This document shows, one piece after another, positions 23,885 to 34,829 of a stretch of DNA of 64,000 nt. The position numbers were made by a program, and so were the translations under genes. Every line of letters begins with the position of its first letter. The stretch's first letter is position 1. Where the stretch lies: assembly GCA_029948255.1 (NCBI GenBank), contig JALIZF010001638.1, forward strand, positions 310,001 to 374,000. The letters are read 5' to 3'. This stretch comes from Telmatactis stephensoni (Eukaryota; Cnidaria; Anthozoa; Actiniaria; Isophelliidae). Below the pieces are notes generated by a model. That model saw only the letters and a list, made by a program, of their open reading frames with translations, was not told the DNA's origin and made no database searches.

Positions 23885-24530
23885 AAAAGGAGACCTGTAG
23901 CCTCATCTGCAGGCATCTTTATATTTTCTCTCTTTGGGATTCCTGTTGGATTCTTGTTCGAGAAAAAGGGGGACTGACGAGAGGGGGAAAGGAAGAAAAC
24001 CTTCCTTTCTCTTAAGGTGCTGTTACACAATGCAATTTTTCTTGCAACTTGCAATGCAATGCTGACAAAAGCAGAGCATTGCAAGTTGCTGGCAAGATGT
24101 CAGATGCTTGCAATTCTCTTTACAACTCGCAATGCAACTCTTGACCTTCGAAAAACCAGATATATCTGTGGTCACTACGTTCTGATTGGTCATTTGCGAC
24201 AGGGATTGCATTGCAGGTTGCTGGATAGATGTTACATGCTGCAACGTGCTTCGCAGCGTTGCAAAAAGTAGAAACTCGTTTAACTTTTTCTGCAACTTGC
24301 AACGTTGCATAATATGCAAGTTGCAGAGAAGGGTGCTACACGCATAATCTCTTCTGCAACTTGCAACGCAACGGCATTGCATTGCAAGTTGCAAGAAAAA
24401 TTGCAGTGTGTGACACCGCCTTTACCTCACTAGCACCTGGTCCCTCTATTAGCAACACAGGAAACCCAATATATAAAAATTCAAATTCTTAGATAAAAGA
24501 GACACTTGTGGAGGAGGCTAGGAGACCTCT
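23885..24530. mobile_element. TIR element (AGCCTCxTCTGCAGGC ends) with nested insertion
   Basis: Left end TGTAGCCTCATCTGCAGGCA with GGGATTCCTGTTGG, and right end GGAAACCCAAT...GAGGAGGCTAGGAG. An uninterrupted relative is at 57866-58104. The middle is displaced by the element at 24013-24424. Confidence 0.55.
24013..24424. mobile_element. MITE rich in TTGCAACTTGCAA words
   Basis: Ends AAGGTGCTGTTACACAATGC and the inverse of GTGTGACACCGCCTTT, each followed by AATTTTTCTTGCAACTTGCA. TTGCAACTTGC and GCAATGCAA words recur through the interior in both orientations. Confidence 0.7.
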
Positions 24531-24847
24531 ACATTATGGACACTTCTGGTGTCTGATTGAAGAGGTTCTGGTGGGTAGGTACTTCATGGCTGAATGCCAT
24601 ATAGTCGTCTTCCTAATATTTACCCTAAACCTAACCCTAAGAGTGAATGTGGACATGCAGCCATGAAGTATAAACCTGGTGCGTTTATATCTGAACCATT
24701 CTAGCTACTAGTAAATTTCATTGGTCAGTTTCAAAATGATACTTTGAAATTACTTATTTTAAGTCAATAATAACATATTTAGTAAGTGAAATTTTTGTTA
24801 GAGTGCACGCCACTTAATCCGTGAAACATAAATAGTACAAAATAGTA

Positions 24848-26972
24848 AACAGGAGTCAGATTGTTTTTGGACAGTCAGATTGTTTTTGGAAATTGATTAT
24901 TAATCGAAATTAAATGCCCGTATTTTTTCGATTAATAATCGAGTTTGTCCAATTTATTCCGAGCTCGCAAGTTGATAGACTGCTCATTTCAAAAAGCAGT
25001 TGAGTGTTGAGTAGTTGTTAGGACAGAGCCGAAAACTGACAATTTAGTTTATGATTTTATAGAAGAGCGAGGAACAAGGTCTCTGCTTTTACGCGTACGA
25101 AAGCAGAATCTTTATAAAACTTTAATTCTTTGTTCTGTAAAATGTATTGTGAAGACTTTTTTGACGTTCTCAAAAATTTCTAATCACATTGTTTTCTGGT
25201 TGGCTGCTGTGGTTGTCTTCAGAAGTTTTTCTAGACTTGGTTGACCAACGTTTGTTTACATATAATGACAGCCAATCATCAAGCGAGAAACGTTTTCTGT
25301 TTCTCTGCCCGCTTTTCTCCGCCCTCATTTGCATATTGATCAAGTACGCTTCAAAAATGCATTTTTGTTTAAGTGTCGGTAGTTTTATAACTCACAAATC
25401 AAAAGTTATAAACTACACAAGTTAAATTACACAAGTTTATAATAATCCGGAATTTTTTTTCACGTGAATTCACTTTCAAAAACAAACAAATATATTTTTT
25501 TCCTATTTTACGTTCTAGAAAATTTTCATTCACTTTGTCAGACTTCCAGGTTCTCTTGACTTGGAAAGCCAATTTGAAGTCGACTCATTTTTTGACCAAT
25601 CATGGTGTATTTAAGTAGAGACAGCCAATCACCATGCGAGAATTACTTTCTGTTTCTCCGCCCTCTTTTCTCCGCCCTAATTTGCATATTGATCAAGTAC
25701 GATCAAAAATGCATGTTGGTAGCTTCACAAATCAAAAGTTATAAATTACACAAGTTTAATATAATTTTACGGAGTTTTGTTCGCGTGAATGTACAAAATC
25801 CTGAATTTTTAACTCAGAAGTTTAGAGACAAAAATGAAAATGTTTTGCTTTATTTTAGAGAGTGCATATGCAAATGAGGGCGGAGAAAAGAAGGCGGAGA
25901 AACAGAAAGTAATTCTCGCATGGTGATTGGCTGTCTCTACTAAACACACCATGATTGGTCAAAAAATGAGTCGACTTCAAATTGGCTTTCCAAGTCAAGA
26001 GAACCTGGAAGTCAAAGACAAAGTGAATTAAAATTTTCTAGAACGTAAAAATGGAAAAAAAAATATTTGTTTGTTTTTGAAAGTGAATTCACGCGAAAAA
26101 AACCTCCGGATTATTATAAACTTGTGTAATTTAACTTGTGTAATTTATAAGTTTTGATTTGTGAATTATAAAATAAACAAAAATGCATTTTGAAGCGTAC
26201 TTGATCAATATGCAAATGAGGGCGGAGAAAAGAGGGCGGAGAAACAGAAAACGTTTCTCGCTTGATGATTGGCTGTCATTATATGTAAACAAACGATGAT
26301 TGGTCAAAAAATGAGTCGACTTCAAATTGGCTTTCCAAGTCAAGAGAACCTGGAAGTCAAAGACAAAGTGAATGAAAATTTTCTAGAACGTAAAAGAGGA
26401 AAAATATATATTTGTTTGTTTTTGAAAGTGAATTCACACGAAAAAAACTCCAGATTATTATAAACTTGTGTAATTTAACTTGTGTAATTTATAACTTTTG
26501 ATTTGTGAATTATAAAACTACTGACACTGATAAACAAAAATGCGTACTTGATCAATATGCAAATGAGGGCGGAGAAAAGCGGGCGGAGAAACAGAAAACG
26601 TTTCTCGCTTGATGATTGGCTGTCATTATATGTAAACAAAAAATGAGCTGACTTCAAATTGGCTTTCCAAGTCCAGAAAAACTTCTGAAGACAACCACAG
26701 CAACCAACCAGAAAACAAAGTGATTAGAAATTTTTGAGAACGTCAAAAAAAGTAAAAATGTTCATAATACATTTTGCAGAACAAAGAATTATAGTTTTAT
26801 GAAGATTCTGCTTTCGTACGCGTAAAAAGCAGAATCTTCATAAACGCATTTTTCGATTAATAAACGAATTTGGCACGTCAAACTCGATTATTAATCGAAA
26901 AATACGGGCATTTCGATTAATAATCACTTTCCAAAAACAATCTGGCTGTCCAAAAACAATCTGGCTCCTGTT
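24848..26972. mobile_element. 2.1-kb foldback element with repeated internal modules
   Basis: Ends AACAGGAGTCAGATTG...TTTTTGGACAG and the inverse CTGTCC...CAATCTGGCTCCTGTT, with AGTA on each side as target duplication. Inside, a module with CCAAT, CCGCCC and ATTTGCATA occurs twice in one orientation (near 25262 and 25624) and three times inverted (near 25865, 26205 and 26548). There is no transposase frame, so it would be non-autonomous. Confidence 0.8.
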
Positions 26973-27038
26973 AGTACTAAATTATGGTAATTCCTTTGTT
27001 TCCTATTGTCTAATCAGCACTATTATATTTACTAGTAA

Positions 27039-27044
27039 TTTATT
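27039..27044 (-). promoter_or_regulatory. Candidate poly(A) signal of the tetraspanin gene
   Basis: AATAAA on the minus strand, about 116 bases past the stop codon. It lies inside the right half of a palindromic transposable element (24799-27085), so the signal appears to be element-derived. Confidence 0.35.
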
Positions 27045-27159
27045 AGTAGTGTACGTTTGTTTCACGGATTAAGTGCATGCATTCTATAACCATTTTTCAA
27101 TTAATATTTTATAAGTGATATTGACAATTAAGAATTGTTATGGGTTAATTAATTGCAGT

Positions 27160-27403
27160 CTATAGTCTATACACTGTTTCTGGCATTGGGAGTGGATCTG
27201 CATACAACTTGTCATTAGTTGCAATAGCTTGTTCTATATCGGCAATTAAATTACTTGATCCAAGGATTGCCAATAGCTGAAATTATAAATATATTATTAG
27301 TAAAAATCAACTTGTGAGTTGAGTGATGATCGTAGTCTGTGCATGGTAGTGAGTATGGAGCGATTGACACTGAAAAGCCCCTTCAGGGGAGTGTCAATTA
27401 AGA

Positions 27404-27470
<67 letters not shown>

Positions 27471-30400
27471 CTATTTATTTATTTATATATTTGATTGTTT
27501 TCAAAATAATGCAAGAGCACATTTCGTATGACTGGGAAAATGGTACAGTCAGTACATGGTATGGTTACAGCAGGAATTTTGAATGTTTTGATGACATTAT
27601 TTACAGTACCAACACCATCATGGTATGCTGTAGTAAGTTTCCTGCTCATACAAAAACCACTCTGCTGTAACCATACCATGTACTGACTGTGCCATTTTCC
27701 CAGCCATACGAAATGTGCTCTTTCCTGACTAATGATTACTCACTTGTATGATAGCAAATCCAAAAGCAATGCCACCAGTAATGTGTAAATTATTAGCCAT
27801 CCAGTCTGATAGACTATCAATGCATCCTTTGGTATAAATATAGCCAGTAGCTTCAGACTCCTGGAATAGTAATTTGGTGGAAAGCACTCATTTAAATTAT
27901 TGTGTTTATACATAGTCTGCTCCTCAATAACATACCCATCTCCCCATCTAGGCCAGCTTCTTCCACTCCACCTTCAGATGCCTGAGTTCCTTCCCTGACC
28001 CATCCTCCCAAGAACTAGCTGTTAAGTTTTGAAAATGAACTTCAACTCTTGCCACTTCTTGTATTCAAATTTTGGACAAAAATGTATCAATTGGAATATG
28101 TGGGAACCATTCATACATCCTTCACTTACATTCTTTCATATCAAATAATTTAAAACTTATTAATAAGTTTCTTACTGTCTTTTTTCTTCTTATTCCAAAA
28201 CCACATTGGCTGTTTATCTTATCCTATAAACAGAGGTATATGATATTATTCATTACACTGTTACCACTTGTTTTTAATGGATACAACTACAGTGTTGTAC
28301 CTTGACAAAATGGCTACCTCTCCACAACAACCAGAATGCTTCCCCTACCATTATATTGATTTTACTTTAAAAATACAAATTGTTTCTCTACTGTAACTGC
28401 AAGTATTCTTGCTGAGTGACACTGGTATAGTCTGATTTTGTAGCATTATAGTTTTTCCATGTAAAGCAGAATTGTGCATGCATGCATTGTAAAGTGCTTT
28501 ATGATATAGGCAACCTGAGATTGGACCTGGACACATAACTTTCTGCAACATATTGCCTGGAAATACAGTTGCACCATGTGTCGACCTACCCCTGCAATGT
28601 TTGCTTGTGCTCACCTTTAAACAACAGGAATATGGAACACCACAAGCTTCAACAGAAGTTGACGAGCAATTAAAATATACATTATGATTCCAATCATGAT
28701 ATGAATATCCACCACAACATTTTAAACCTTTCTGTATTCCATCAATGGCATTTTGTAAGTCGGGATCATCTCGGTAATGAATTACAAAGTGTTTCACCGC
28801 TTGTGCTATTTTGGTCCTTGTCTGTTCGAAACAAAAAGGACATAATTAGCAAAGTTTTGGTAGGCTGTCAGGTTGTTGGTATGATGTCAGTAGGATGATA
28901 GTATGGTGTCATATTTAGGCTGTTGGTAGGATGTCAATAGGTTGTTGGTAGCTGGTAGGGTGTCAATGAGTTGTCAGTAAGTTGTTGGTAAGGTATCAAT
29001 AGGTTGTTGAATTGATAGGGTGTCAGTAGGTTAATTGTTGGTAAGGTGTCAGTAGGTTGTTGGTAGGGTGCCAGTAAGTTGTTGGTAGGGTGTCAGTAGG
29101 TTGTTGGTAGGGTGTCAGTAGGTTATTAGTAGGGTGTCAGTAGGTTGTTGATAGGATGTCAGTAGATTGTTGGTAGGGTGTCAGTAGGTTGTTGGTAAGG
29201 TGTCAGTAGGTTGTTGGTAGGGTGTCAGAAGGTTGTTGGTAGGGTGTCAGTAGGTTGTTGGTAAGGTGTCAGTAGGTTGTTGGTGAGGTGTCAGTAGGTT
29301 GTTGGTAGGGTGTCAGAAGGTTGTTGGTAGGGTGTCAGTAGGTTGTTGGTAAGGTGTCAGTAGGTTGTTGGTAGAGTGTCAGTAGGTTGTTGGTGGGGTG
29401 TCAATAGGTTGTTAGTAGGTAGGCCTAGGGTGTCAGAAGAATGTCCCTTAATGCTGTTGGTAGCATGTCAGTAGGTTGCTGGTAGGGTGCCAGTGGGTTG
29501 TTGGTAGGGTGTCATTAGGCTGTTGGTAGTTGATATGTACACTTTCTGTACACAGAGGTTGTTAGTAGCTAGGCTGTTCAAATATCAGTAGACTAAAAAG
29601 TATGCTAGAACTGTTGTTAATTTGTTAGGTGTCTGTACCATTAATTAATTAATTAATTACCTGATCAATAAAGAAGAAGGCTGTAAACCCTGCAATAATT
29701 TCAAGAATGAAGAGCACAACAAGTACAACCATGTACTGAAAGAACAAAACAAAAATACACAATATTATGTAGGTCAATCCTTCAGACTTTACTCTAGAAC
29801 CATGCTACTGTTGCTTACTTTGGACAAGACTAAAAACTTACAAATCTTAGAAGAATTTTGTTTTCTCTGATTGCTCCAACACAGCCACAAAATGCTACCA
29901 CAAAGAGGAATACGCCAGTAACAATGATGATGACGGCAGGGTTGAATGTCAGGCTGCCTTGAGTGTCATATGTATCTTTCTCACTATGCGCCCATGAACC
30001 AACACCCACTAATATAATGGATACAACCTAACAATGTAAATCATGATATGGTTATATAATTTGAAAGCTAATATTGGTATTAATAATAATAATAATAAAT
30101 AAATAATAATAAATATATATTTCTATTGCGCCATTTACGATAGCTCAATTATATAATAATTGGTATATTACGCGCGCTCTGATTGGTCGAACAACCATGT
30201 GTGATTAGAGTACACACACATAGATGGCGTCATTGAATCTTACGCGCGCTCTGATTGGTTGGAATGTTTCGATAAATATTATATAAAACAGATAGATTCT
30301 AACGGATGATTGACAGATCAAAAAAGCAAATTTGAAAAGCAATGCAAATGTTCTAACTTGTACTTTACAGTTCAACTTACCCAGACGAAAACATTTATAG

Positions 30401-30476
30401 TAAATAAAAAATACTTGGTAACACAGTGACGATTACAGCTTTCCTTTTTTTCTTCCTCAGCTTCATCAACTATCAT
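27160..30476 (-). CDS. TspanC8-type tetraspanin (TSPAN5/14/17/33-like)
   Basis: Seven exons on the minus strand, 281 aa: 30476-30381, 30027-29842, 29735-29661, 28821-28615, 28223-28176, 27860-27744, 27276-27160. All junctions are phase 0. Four membrane segments are visible: residues about 22-45, about 64-86, about 94-117, and a fourth spanning the last two exons. After TM2 comes the GCVGAIREN loop. The large extracellular loop begins YRDDPDLQNAID and carries KCCGG, an NC, AC-GVPYSCC, QCGF and KGC. That makes eight cysteines at 154, 155, 171, 179, 185, 186, 195 and 217, the hallmark of the TspanC8 subfamily, which in other animals escorts the ADAM10 protease. The seventh cysteine sits in a 48-nt microexon (28176-28223). 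The gene is divergent from the ankyrin gene, about 0.9 kb apart. The paralogue cannot be assigned. Confidence 0.93.
27300..27475 (+). mobile_element. SINE family A 3' end with (GATT)n tail
   Basis: CAACTTGTGAGTTGAGTG, GATTGACACTGAAAAGCCCC and AGTGTCAATTAAGATATT are followed by about 15 GATT units, showing the tail type of this SINE. Confidence 0.65.
27514..27721. mobile_element. Palindromic MITE, about 60-bp arms (GTATGAGTGKGAAA family)
   Basis: AGAGCACATTTCGTATGACT...GGTATGGTTACAGCAG is inverted at the right end with two or three mismatches. It sits in tetraspanin intron 6 and ends about 20 bases before exon 6. Confidence 0.75.
28850..29560. repeat. 22-bp minisatellite in tetraspanin intron 3
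   Basis: Roughly 25 units of GTTGTTGGTAGGGTGTCAGTAG, best preserved from 29040 to 29400 and decaying at both ends. Confidence 0.9.
30125..30300. mobile_element. Palindromic element with ACGCGCGCTCTGATTGG ends
   Basis: ATTGGTATATTACGCGCGCTCTGATTGG occurs with a second inner CTTACGCGCGCTCTGATTGG. The same sequence, opposite orientation, ends the element at 35885-36215. It is in tetraspanin intron 1. Confidence 0.6.
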
Positions 30477-31382
30477 GTTTTTGAATGGTTCTATGATATA
30501 TAGGTATATTGTGAAAATGTTACAATTAATTATTAATGGTTACTACTGGAAGTATTTTACAACTTAATACTTTTAACTGCTTCAAAAGTGATTATTATAG
30601 ACGCAATGTAAAATAATTGAAAAGTTAAAAACCATCAAAACTTTGGAAAAACTATATTGAAGGAAAGCTATAAAGACGGGATTTTGCCCCCTCTATTAGC
30701 ACTGATTTCAAAAACAAAAGATTTAGATCTTAGTACGAATTTGACGTCTCTATCTTTGGAAGATATTTTGCGACAGAGTCTACATTGCAACATATAATTA
30801 CAAAATTCCACAGTTAATTAACAAATGGGTTATCTCGTAATGAAATGAATGACTAAATAAACTTCAAAATATATGTAGATGTGAATATCTCGACAGAAAA
30901 TAATACCATGGTTACATACCAAGCGATTTTAGATGAGTGATGATCTAGACTTCTATATTCCAATTCACCTTCAGCTTGTCACTAATTGAGACATTGTTCT
31001 ATAAGTGTATCAAAAGCTACAAGATCAAGGCTGATTATATCCGTTTTTGGAGCCAATAAGTTGAATTTTTGGTATGAAAAGCTCTGATTAGCGACAAATG
31101 TTGTTGATCGAAAGAATTCCACAGGAACCCCGTGAAAGCTGGGGTCAAATTTCGATTTAGAAAATGATGATAAATTAAGATAAGATCATAAAATAAATGC
31201 ATGGAAACGACTCCAAATATCGTTGAAAATTTGAAGCTTTTAAGATATTAAAACAGCTGTAAAACTCTTAAAAATTTCAATTTCTTAATCGTTCATCCTC
31301 AATGGGGAGGGATGGGGTTGATGTTCTACTCAGGGGGAGAGAGGTAAGGATATTGGTACTACCGCAAAGCATCATAAACAAT
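30477..31382. promoter_or_regulatory. Divergent intergenic region, tetraspanin / ankyrin-SOCS gene
   Basis: About 0.9 kb lies between the two divergent start codons and must contain both promoters unless a 5' UTR intron is used. A possible acceptor (TATCATAG) lies just upstream of the tetraspanin ATG, so its first listed exon may not be the transcript's first. No recognisable element or transposon is seen here. Confidence 0.4.
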
Positions 31383-34300
31383 ATGGCTGTCGCTCCCGCA
31401 CAGTTTAATGTCGTCTTTGGCTTCAACCAAACACCTCTTACAGAAGCTTTAGAAAGTAGAAACTATAAACAAGCGTTAGAGATTATTGAAAACCGTTATG
31501 GAAGCTGCCTAGACGAGGGATATTATCGTAGAATTCCGCTTTACATTGTGTTGTCCGGCGAAAACTCTTGTTGCGATGGCAAAGTTCTGCCAGTTCATTT
31601 GAAGATTGCTCGACGATTGATTGAAAGAGGTAATGATTATTTATTAATATTAAAAACTCTCCTTCGGTATATTGGAATTTGTGGGGATTTATGTTAATGG
31701 GTCGATATTGAGCTAATGTCAGGATTTTTGAAATATGAAAATTAAATGCATATTTCGTCCTCGTTAACGTTTAATAGCTTTATTGTGACATATTTCAGAG
31801 TTGTTGTTTTAACGAAAGGCAGTGACCTTTATTTACATTTGGGGGTCATCCACTGCTGTTAGAACGAAGCTCGCGATTTGTTAAAACGACAAAAACAAAG
31901 AATATGTGGATTACTCTGAACAATGTCTTTTTGTTCTACTTGTCGACTGTGGCATTGTTTCCTTCCCGACCGTAGTGTATTACTGCATTTTTCGTTGTTT
32001 CAACATGCAGTTATTAGGTGACGTATCTATAGCAGTCCATTCATCTCTGCATGTTATCGAGAGAAATAATATTTATAAACAAACTGGATCTCTCTCACTC
32101 TTGAAAATTAATGTTTTTTTCTCATGCAAAACCTATTATGTCTGCCAAATTGAAGTTGAAAGGGTTGTAACTGCAGGAGTCTTGAACTGTTTCATTATAC
32201 ATTGAAGTAATATTATTGGTGAATAATTGTTTTGGTTAATGATTGTCTTTAAAGGTGCTGACCCAATGCTTCGAGTTCCAGAGGTGAATATTTATTTTGT
32301 AAATAAAGATTAACATTATGTACAGAAAAAAGTATTTAAGTTAGCATAAATTATATTGATAGCAGGCTTGTAACATGGTATATGGGATCAGGGATCAAGC
32401 TCCAAATTATGGCCAGGATCAGGGATCAGAGGCCAGGGCTCAGGGATCAAATGGGTGGGATCGAGGACCAGGGACATTGGGTCAGGATCAGGGATCAGTT
32501 CAGTTTTTTGCACCAACGATCAGGGATCAAAAATGTTTAAAAATATGGGCTCAGGAATCAAAATTTCTGTAAGAACCCGGGATCAGTGAGACGAAAATAT
32601 ACCATGTTACGAGCCTGTGATAGCATTCACAAAAACACAAGAAATCAAAGTAGATTTTTGGTAGATTGGTTGTGAAAATTGAAATGTGAGAAAGGAACTG
32701 TCATCCTCAATGTACCCAGGGTTGTTTTCTCTAGCAGTGAGAAGCAATTGATAGAATAATACTCTTAGGTTCTTGAGGATGTTCAGTTGTATGTCTCTAA
32801 TTTATATTCCAACCTTGTGATATTGTATTCTATGAGAATTCAAAATATGAGTGCTATTCATATATTTGTTGTTGTTTTTGTAGTTCATAGGAGCAGAATA
32901 CATTGGTCCAGGTAGAAGTCCACTTGAATGTGTTGTAGACCTCTACAACAATGCCACAAGTTATGGTATCCATGAAGAAGACTCTTTTCCTAGTTTTCCT
33001 GTTTTTCTATTGAATGGAAAGAAATGCACCAGTACCAAAGCTTTTGCTGATGATCTTTTATCCTTAGTATGGATATTGCTAGGGCGTGGTGCCGAGGTGA
33101 ACGTGCGTGATATAGAAAACAAGACACCTCTTCATAACACATTTTTAAGGTCAGCAGACCTGCAGTTAGCACAGGTGTTATGCGATAATGGTGCTAATGT
33201 GAGCGCTGCGGACAGATGTGGGAACACACCTCTGATGTCATTATGTAGCCCTATGCCTTGGAGGTATGACGATGAGTATGGCCCATGCATTAGTGGACAT
33301 GATATATCAAAAGCCGTGCAGTATCTTCTAAGATTTGATAATGTCAAGGTAAACATTATGTTGTCATGGTAACATTGGTGTCATGGTAACAAGTACTTGT
33401 TGTCATAGTAATAATTTTGTTGCAGTCATGTTAACGATCTAATTTAGTCATGGTAACAACATTACTTATATTATTGTTGCCATGGTAATTTTTTCATACT
33501 TTCAGTTGATATGGTAACAGTGTTGTTGCCATGGTAACTATCTGATATTCACAGTCATATGAAATCTACTCTATGCTTAGTCATCACTTTGAACATACAT
33601 TCAGACTAGTAACTTGTACTTAGTGAAATTCCAAGGCATATATCATCCATTGGTAATCCACACTTATAAACTTTTGATGAAGCCTTACCACCAAGTAATA
33701 CTGATCTGACAATTCCACTGTATGTGTATAGATAAATCACGTTGGAATCCACGGTAGAACTGCCCTCTTCAATGCTATGCAGTCTGGAAACTTCAAAGTT
33801 GCAAGAATGTTACTTGAAAGAGGTGCTAGCCCTGACATACGCGGCATGGGGCCTGAAGGAAGGTAATGAATTATGGAAATGAAAAATCAATCAAATGTGG
33901 TACTACATTAAATAAATAGATATTTTAATTGACACTTCTCTGAAGGGGCTTTTCAGTGACAATCACTCCACACTCACTACCACTACATTCAGTATACTTT
34001 ATATACAACACTCAACTCATATGTTGATTTTTGCTGAGGGAGGAAAAACTGGAGAGCCAGGAGAAAAAACCCTCATGGTAAGGGAGAGAACAACACATCA
34101 ATAAATGCAATTCATGTGCGGTCCAAGCCAGGAATTGAACCCGGACCACAACAGTGAAAGGCAAGTGGTGAACTGTCACCCTTGCCACATATATTGATAC
34201 TGAAAATTGCCCCTAGAAAAGTTTTGACTATTCTTTTACAGTTACATATCTCCTTTGTTGGCTGCCATCATACCATGGACATCCTGGGAGCGCAATGACG

Positions 34301-34743
34301 TCAAGTCGAACCTAAAGGCTGTTGCACCACTCATTGACGATGGATACTTCTCCACATCCAAAATACTAAAGGAAGTATTTGAATACATTCTTGATGAAGA
34401 CAGTACCGATGATTTACTTCCTAAACTCCTAAATAAAGGAGTAGATTTAATACAGTTACTCTTTGGCCAAAGATCTTGTCCACTGACACAACTTGCAGCA
34501 AGAACATTGGTGCAGCACAAATTTCCTGATCTTGGTTTTGCATCATTTTCATCTCATGATATTATCAAGTTTGTTCGCAGTGAAGCTCTGCCACTAGAGT
34601 TAGTAACACACTTCCAGATTGTGTTGCTCAGAGACAAGATGTTGAGTGTCTTGGCTGAGATGGACTGGGATCATTTGGATATGGACCAGTTCTCTATTGA
34701 CGATAGTGATGATTATGATGAATCTGATGATGATGTTTGGTAA
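31383..34743 (+). CDS. Ankyrin-repeat protein with SOCS-box-like C-terminus (ASB-like)
   Basis: Five exons join in phase: 31383-31629, 32255-32283 (29 nt), 32884-33348, 33732-33862, 34242-34743, giving 457 aa. An in-frame upstream ATG at 31302 would add 27 residues. I prefer 31383 (MAVAPAQF) because the extra segment looks like leader sequence, but this is not settled. Ankyrin units are clear around NKTPLHNTFL...LAQVLCDNGANV and HGRTALFNAM...ARMLLERGASPD, with degenerate units before them. Residues 371-380 (PLTQLAARTL) fit the Elongin B/C-binding BC-box pattern, and ALPLELVTHF about 27 residues later resembles a Cul5 box. This suggests a substrate receptor of a Cullin-RING ligase. Unlike typical ASB proteins, about 47 residues follow, ending in an acidic DDSDDYDESDDDVW tail. 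The SOCS assignment is inference. Ankyrin repeats and exon structure are secure. Confidence 0.82.
32360..32625. mobile_element. Foldback element filled with GATCAGG repeats
   Basis: CAGGCTTGTAACATGGTATAT and its inverse ATATACCATGTTACGAGCCTG bracket about 200 bases composed mainly of GGATCAGGGATCA words. It lies in intron 2 of the ankyrin-SOCS gene. Confidence 0.65.
33349..33550. repeat. CATGGTAAC minisatellite with an X-box match
   Basis: TCATGGTAACA or TGCCATGGTAA recurs about eight times right after exon 3 of the ankyrin-SOCS gene. One unit, GTTGCCATGGTAAC at 33535-33548, is a perfect RFX X-box palindrome pattern. Confidence 0.6.
33915..34185 (-). mobile_element. SINE family A, complete copy
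   Basis: Minus strand: tRNA-like head with GGTTCAATTCC, GGGAGAGAACA region, CTCCAGTTTTTCCTCCCTCA block, tail TTAATTGACACTTCTCTGAA. It ends about 55 bases before exon 5 of the ankyrin-SOCS gene. Confidence 0.8.
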
Positions 34744-34829
34744 TGATAAATATGATCCACCAAATTAGCGTCAGTTAGGTTAATGATGATTAATATCCTG
34801 ATAAGTATAAGCAAAATACACAGGCTCAG

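Larger units (their letters stand above)
24799..27085. mobile_element. Host MITE (ACTTAATCCGTGAAAC ends) split by a foldback element
   Basis: Outer ends ACTTAATCCGTGAAACATAA and the inverse TTTGTTTCACGGATTAAGT belong to the family at 11556. Removing 24848-26972 and one AGTA restores a normal-sized palindromic MITE. Confidence 0.7.

Noticed and set aside
24600..24645. TAACCCTAA-type words resembling telomere repeats
   Set aside because: Too short and irregular to be an interstitial telomere array.
25189..26657. Recurring frame N-D-S-Q-S-S-S-E-K-R-F-L-F-L
   Set aside because: The frame appears in both orientations because the foldback module is repeated; it has no start codon and changes outside the module.
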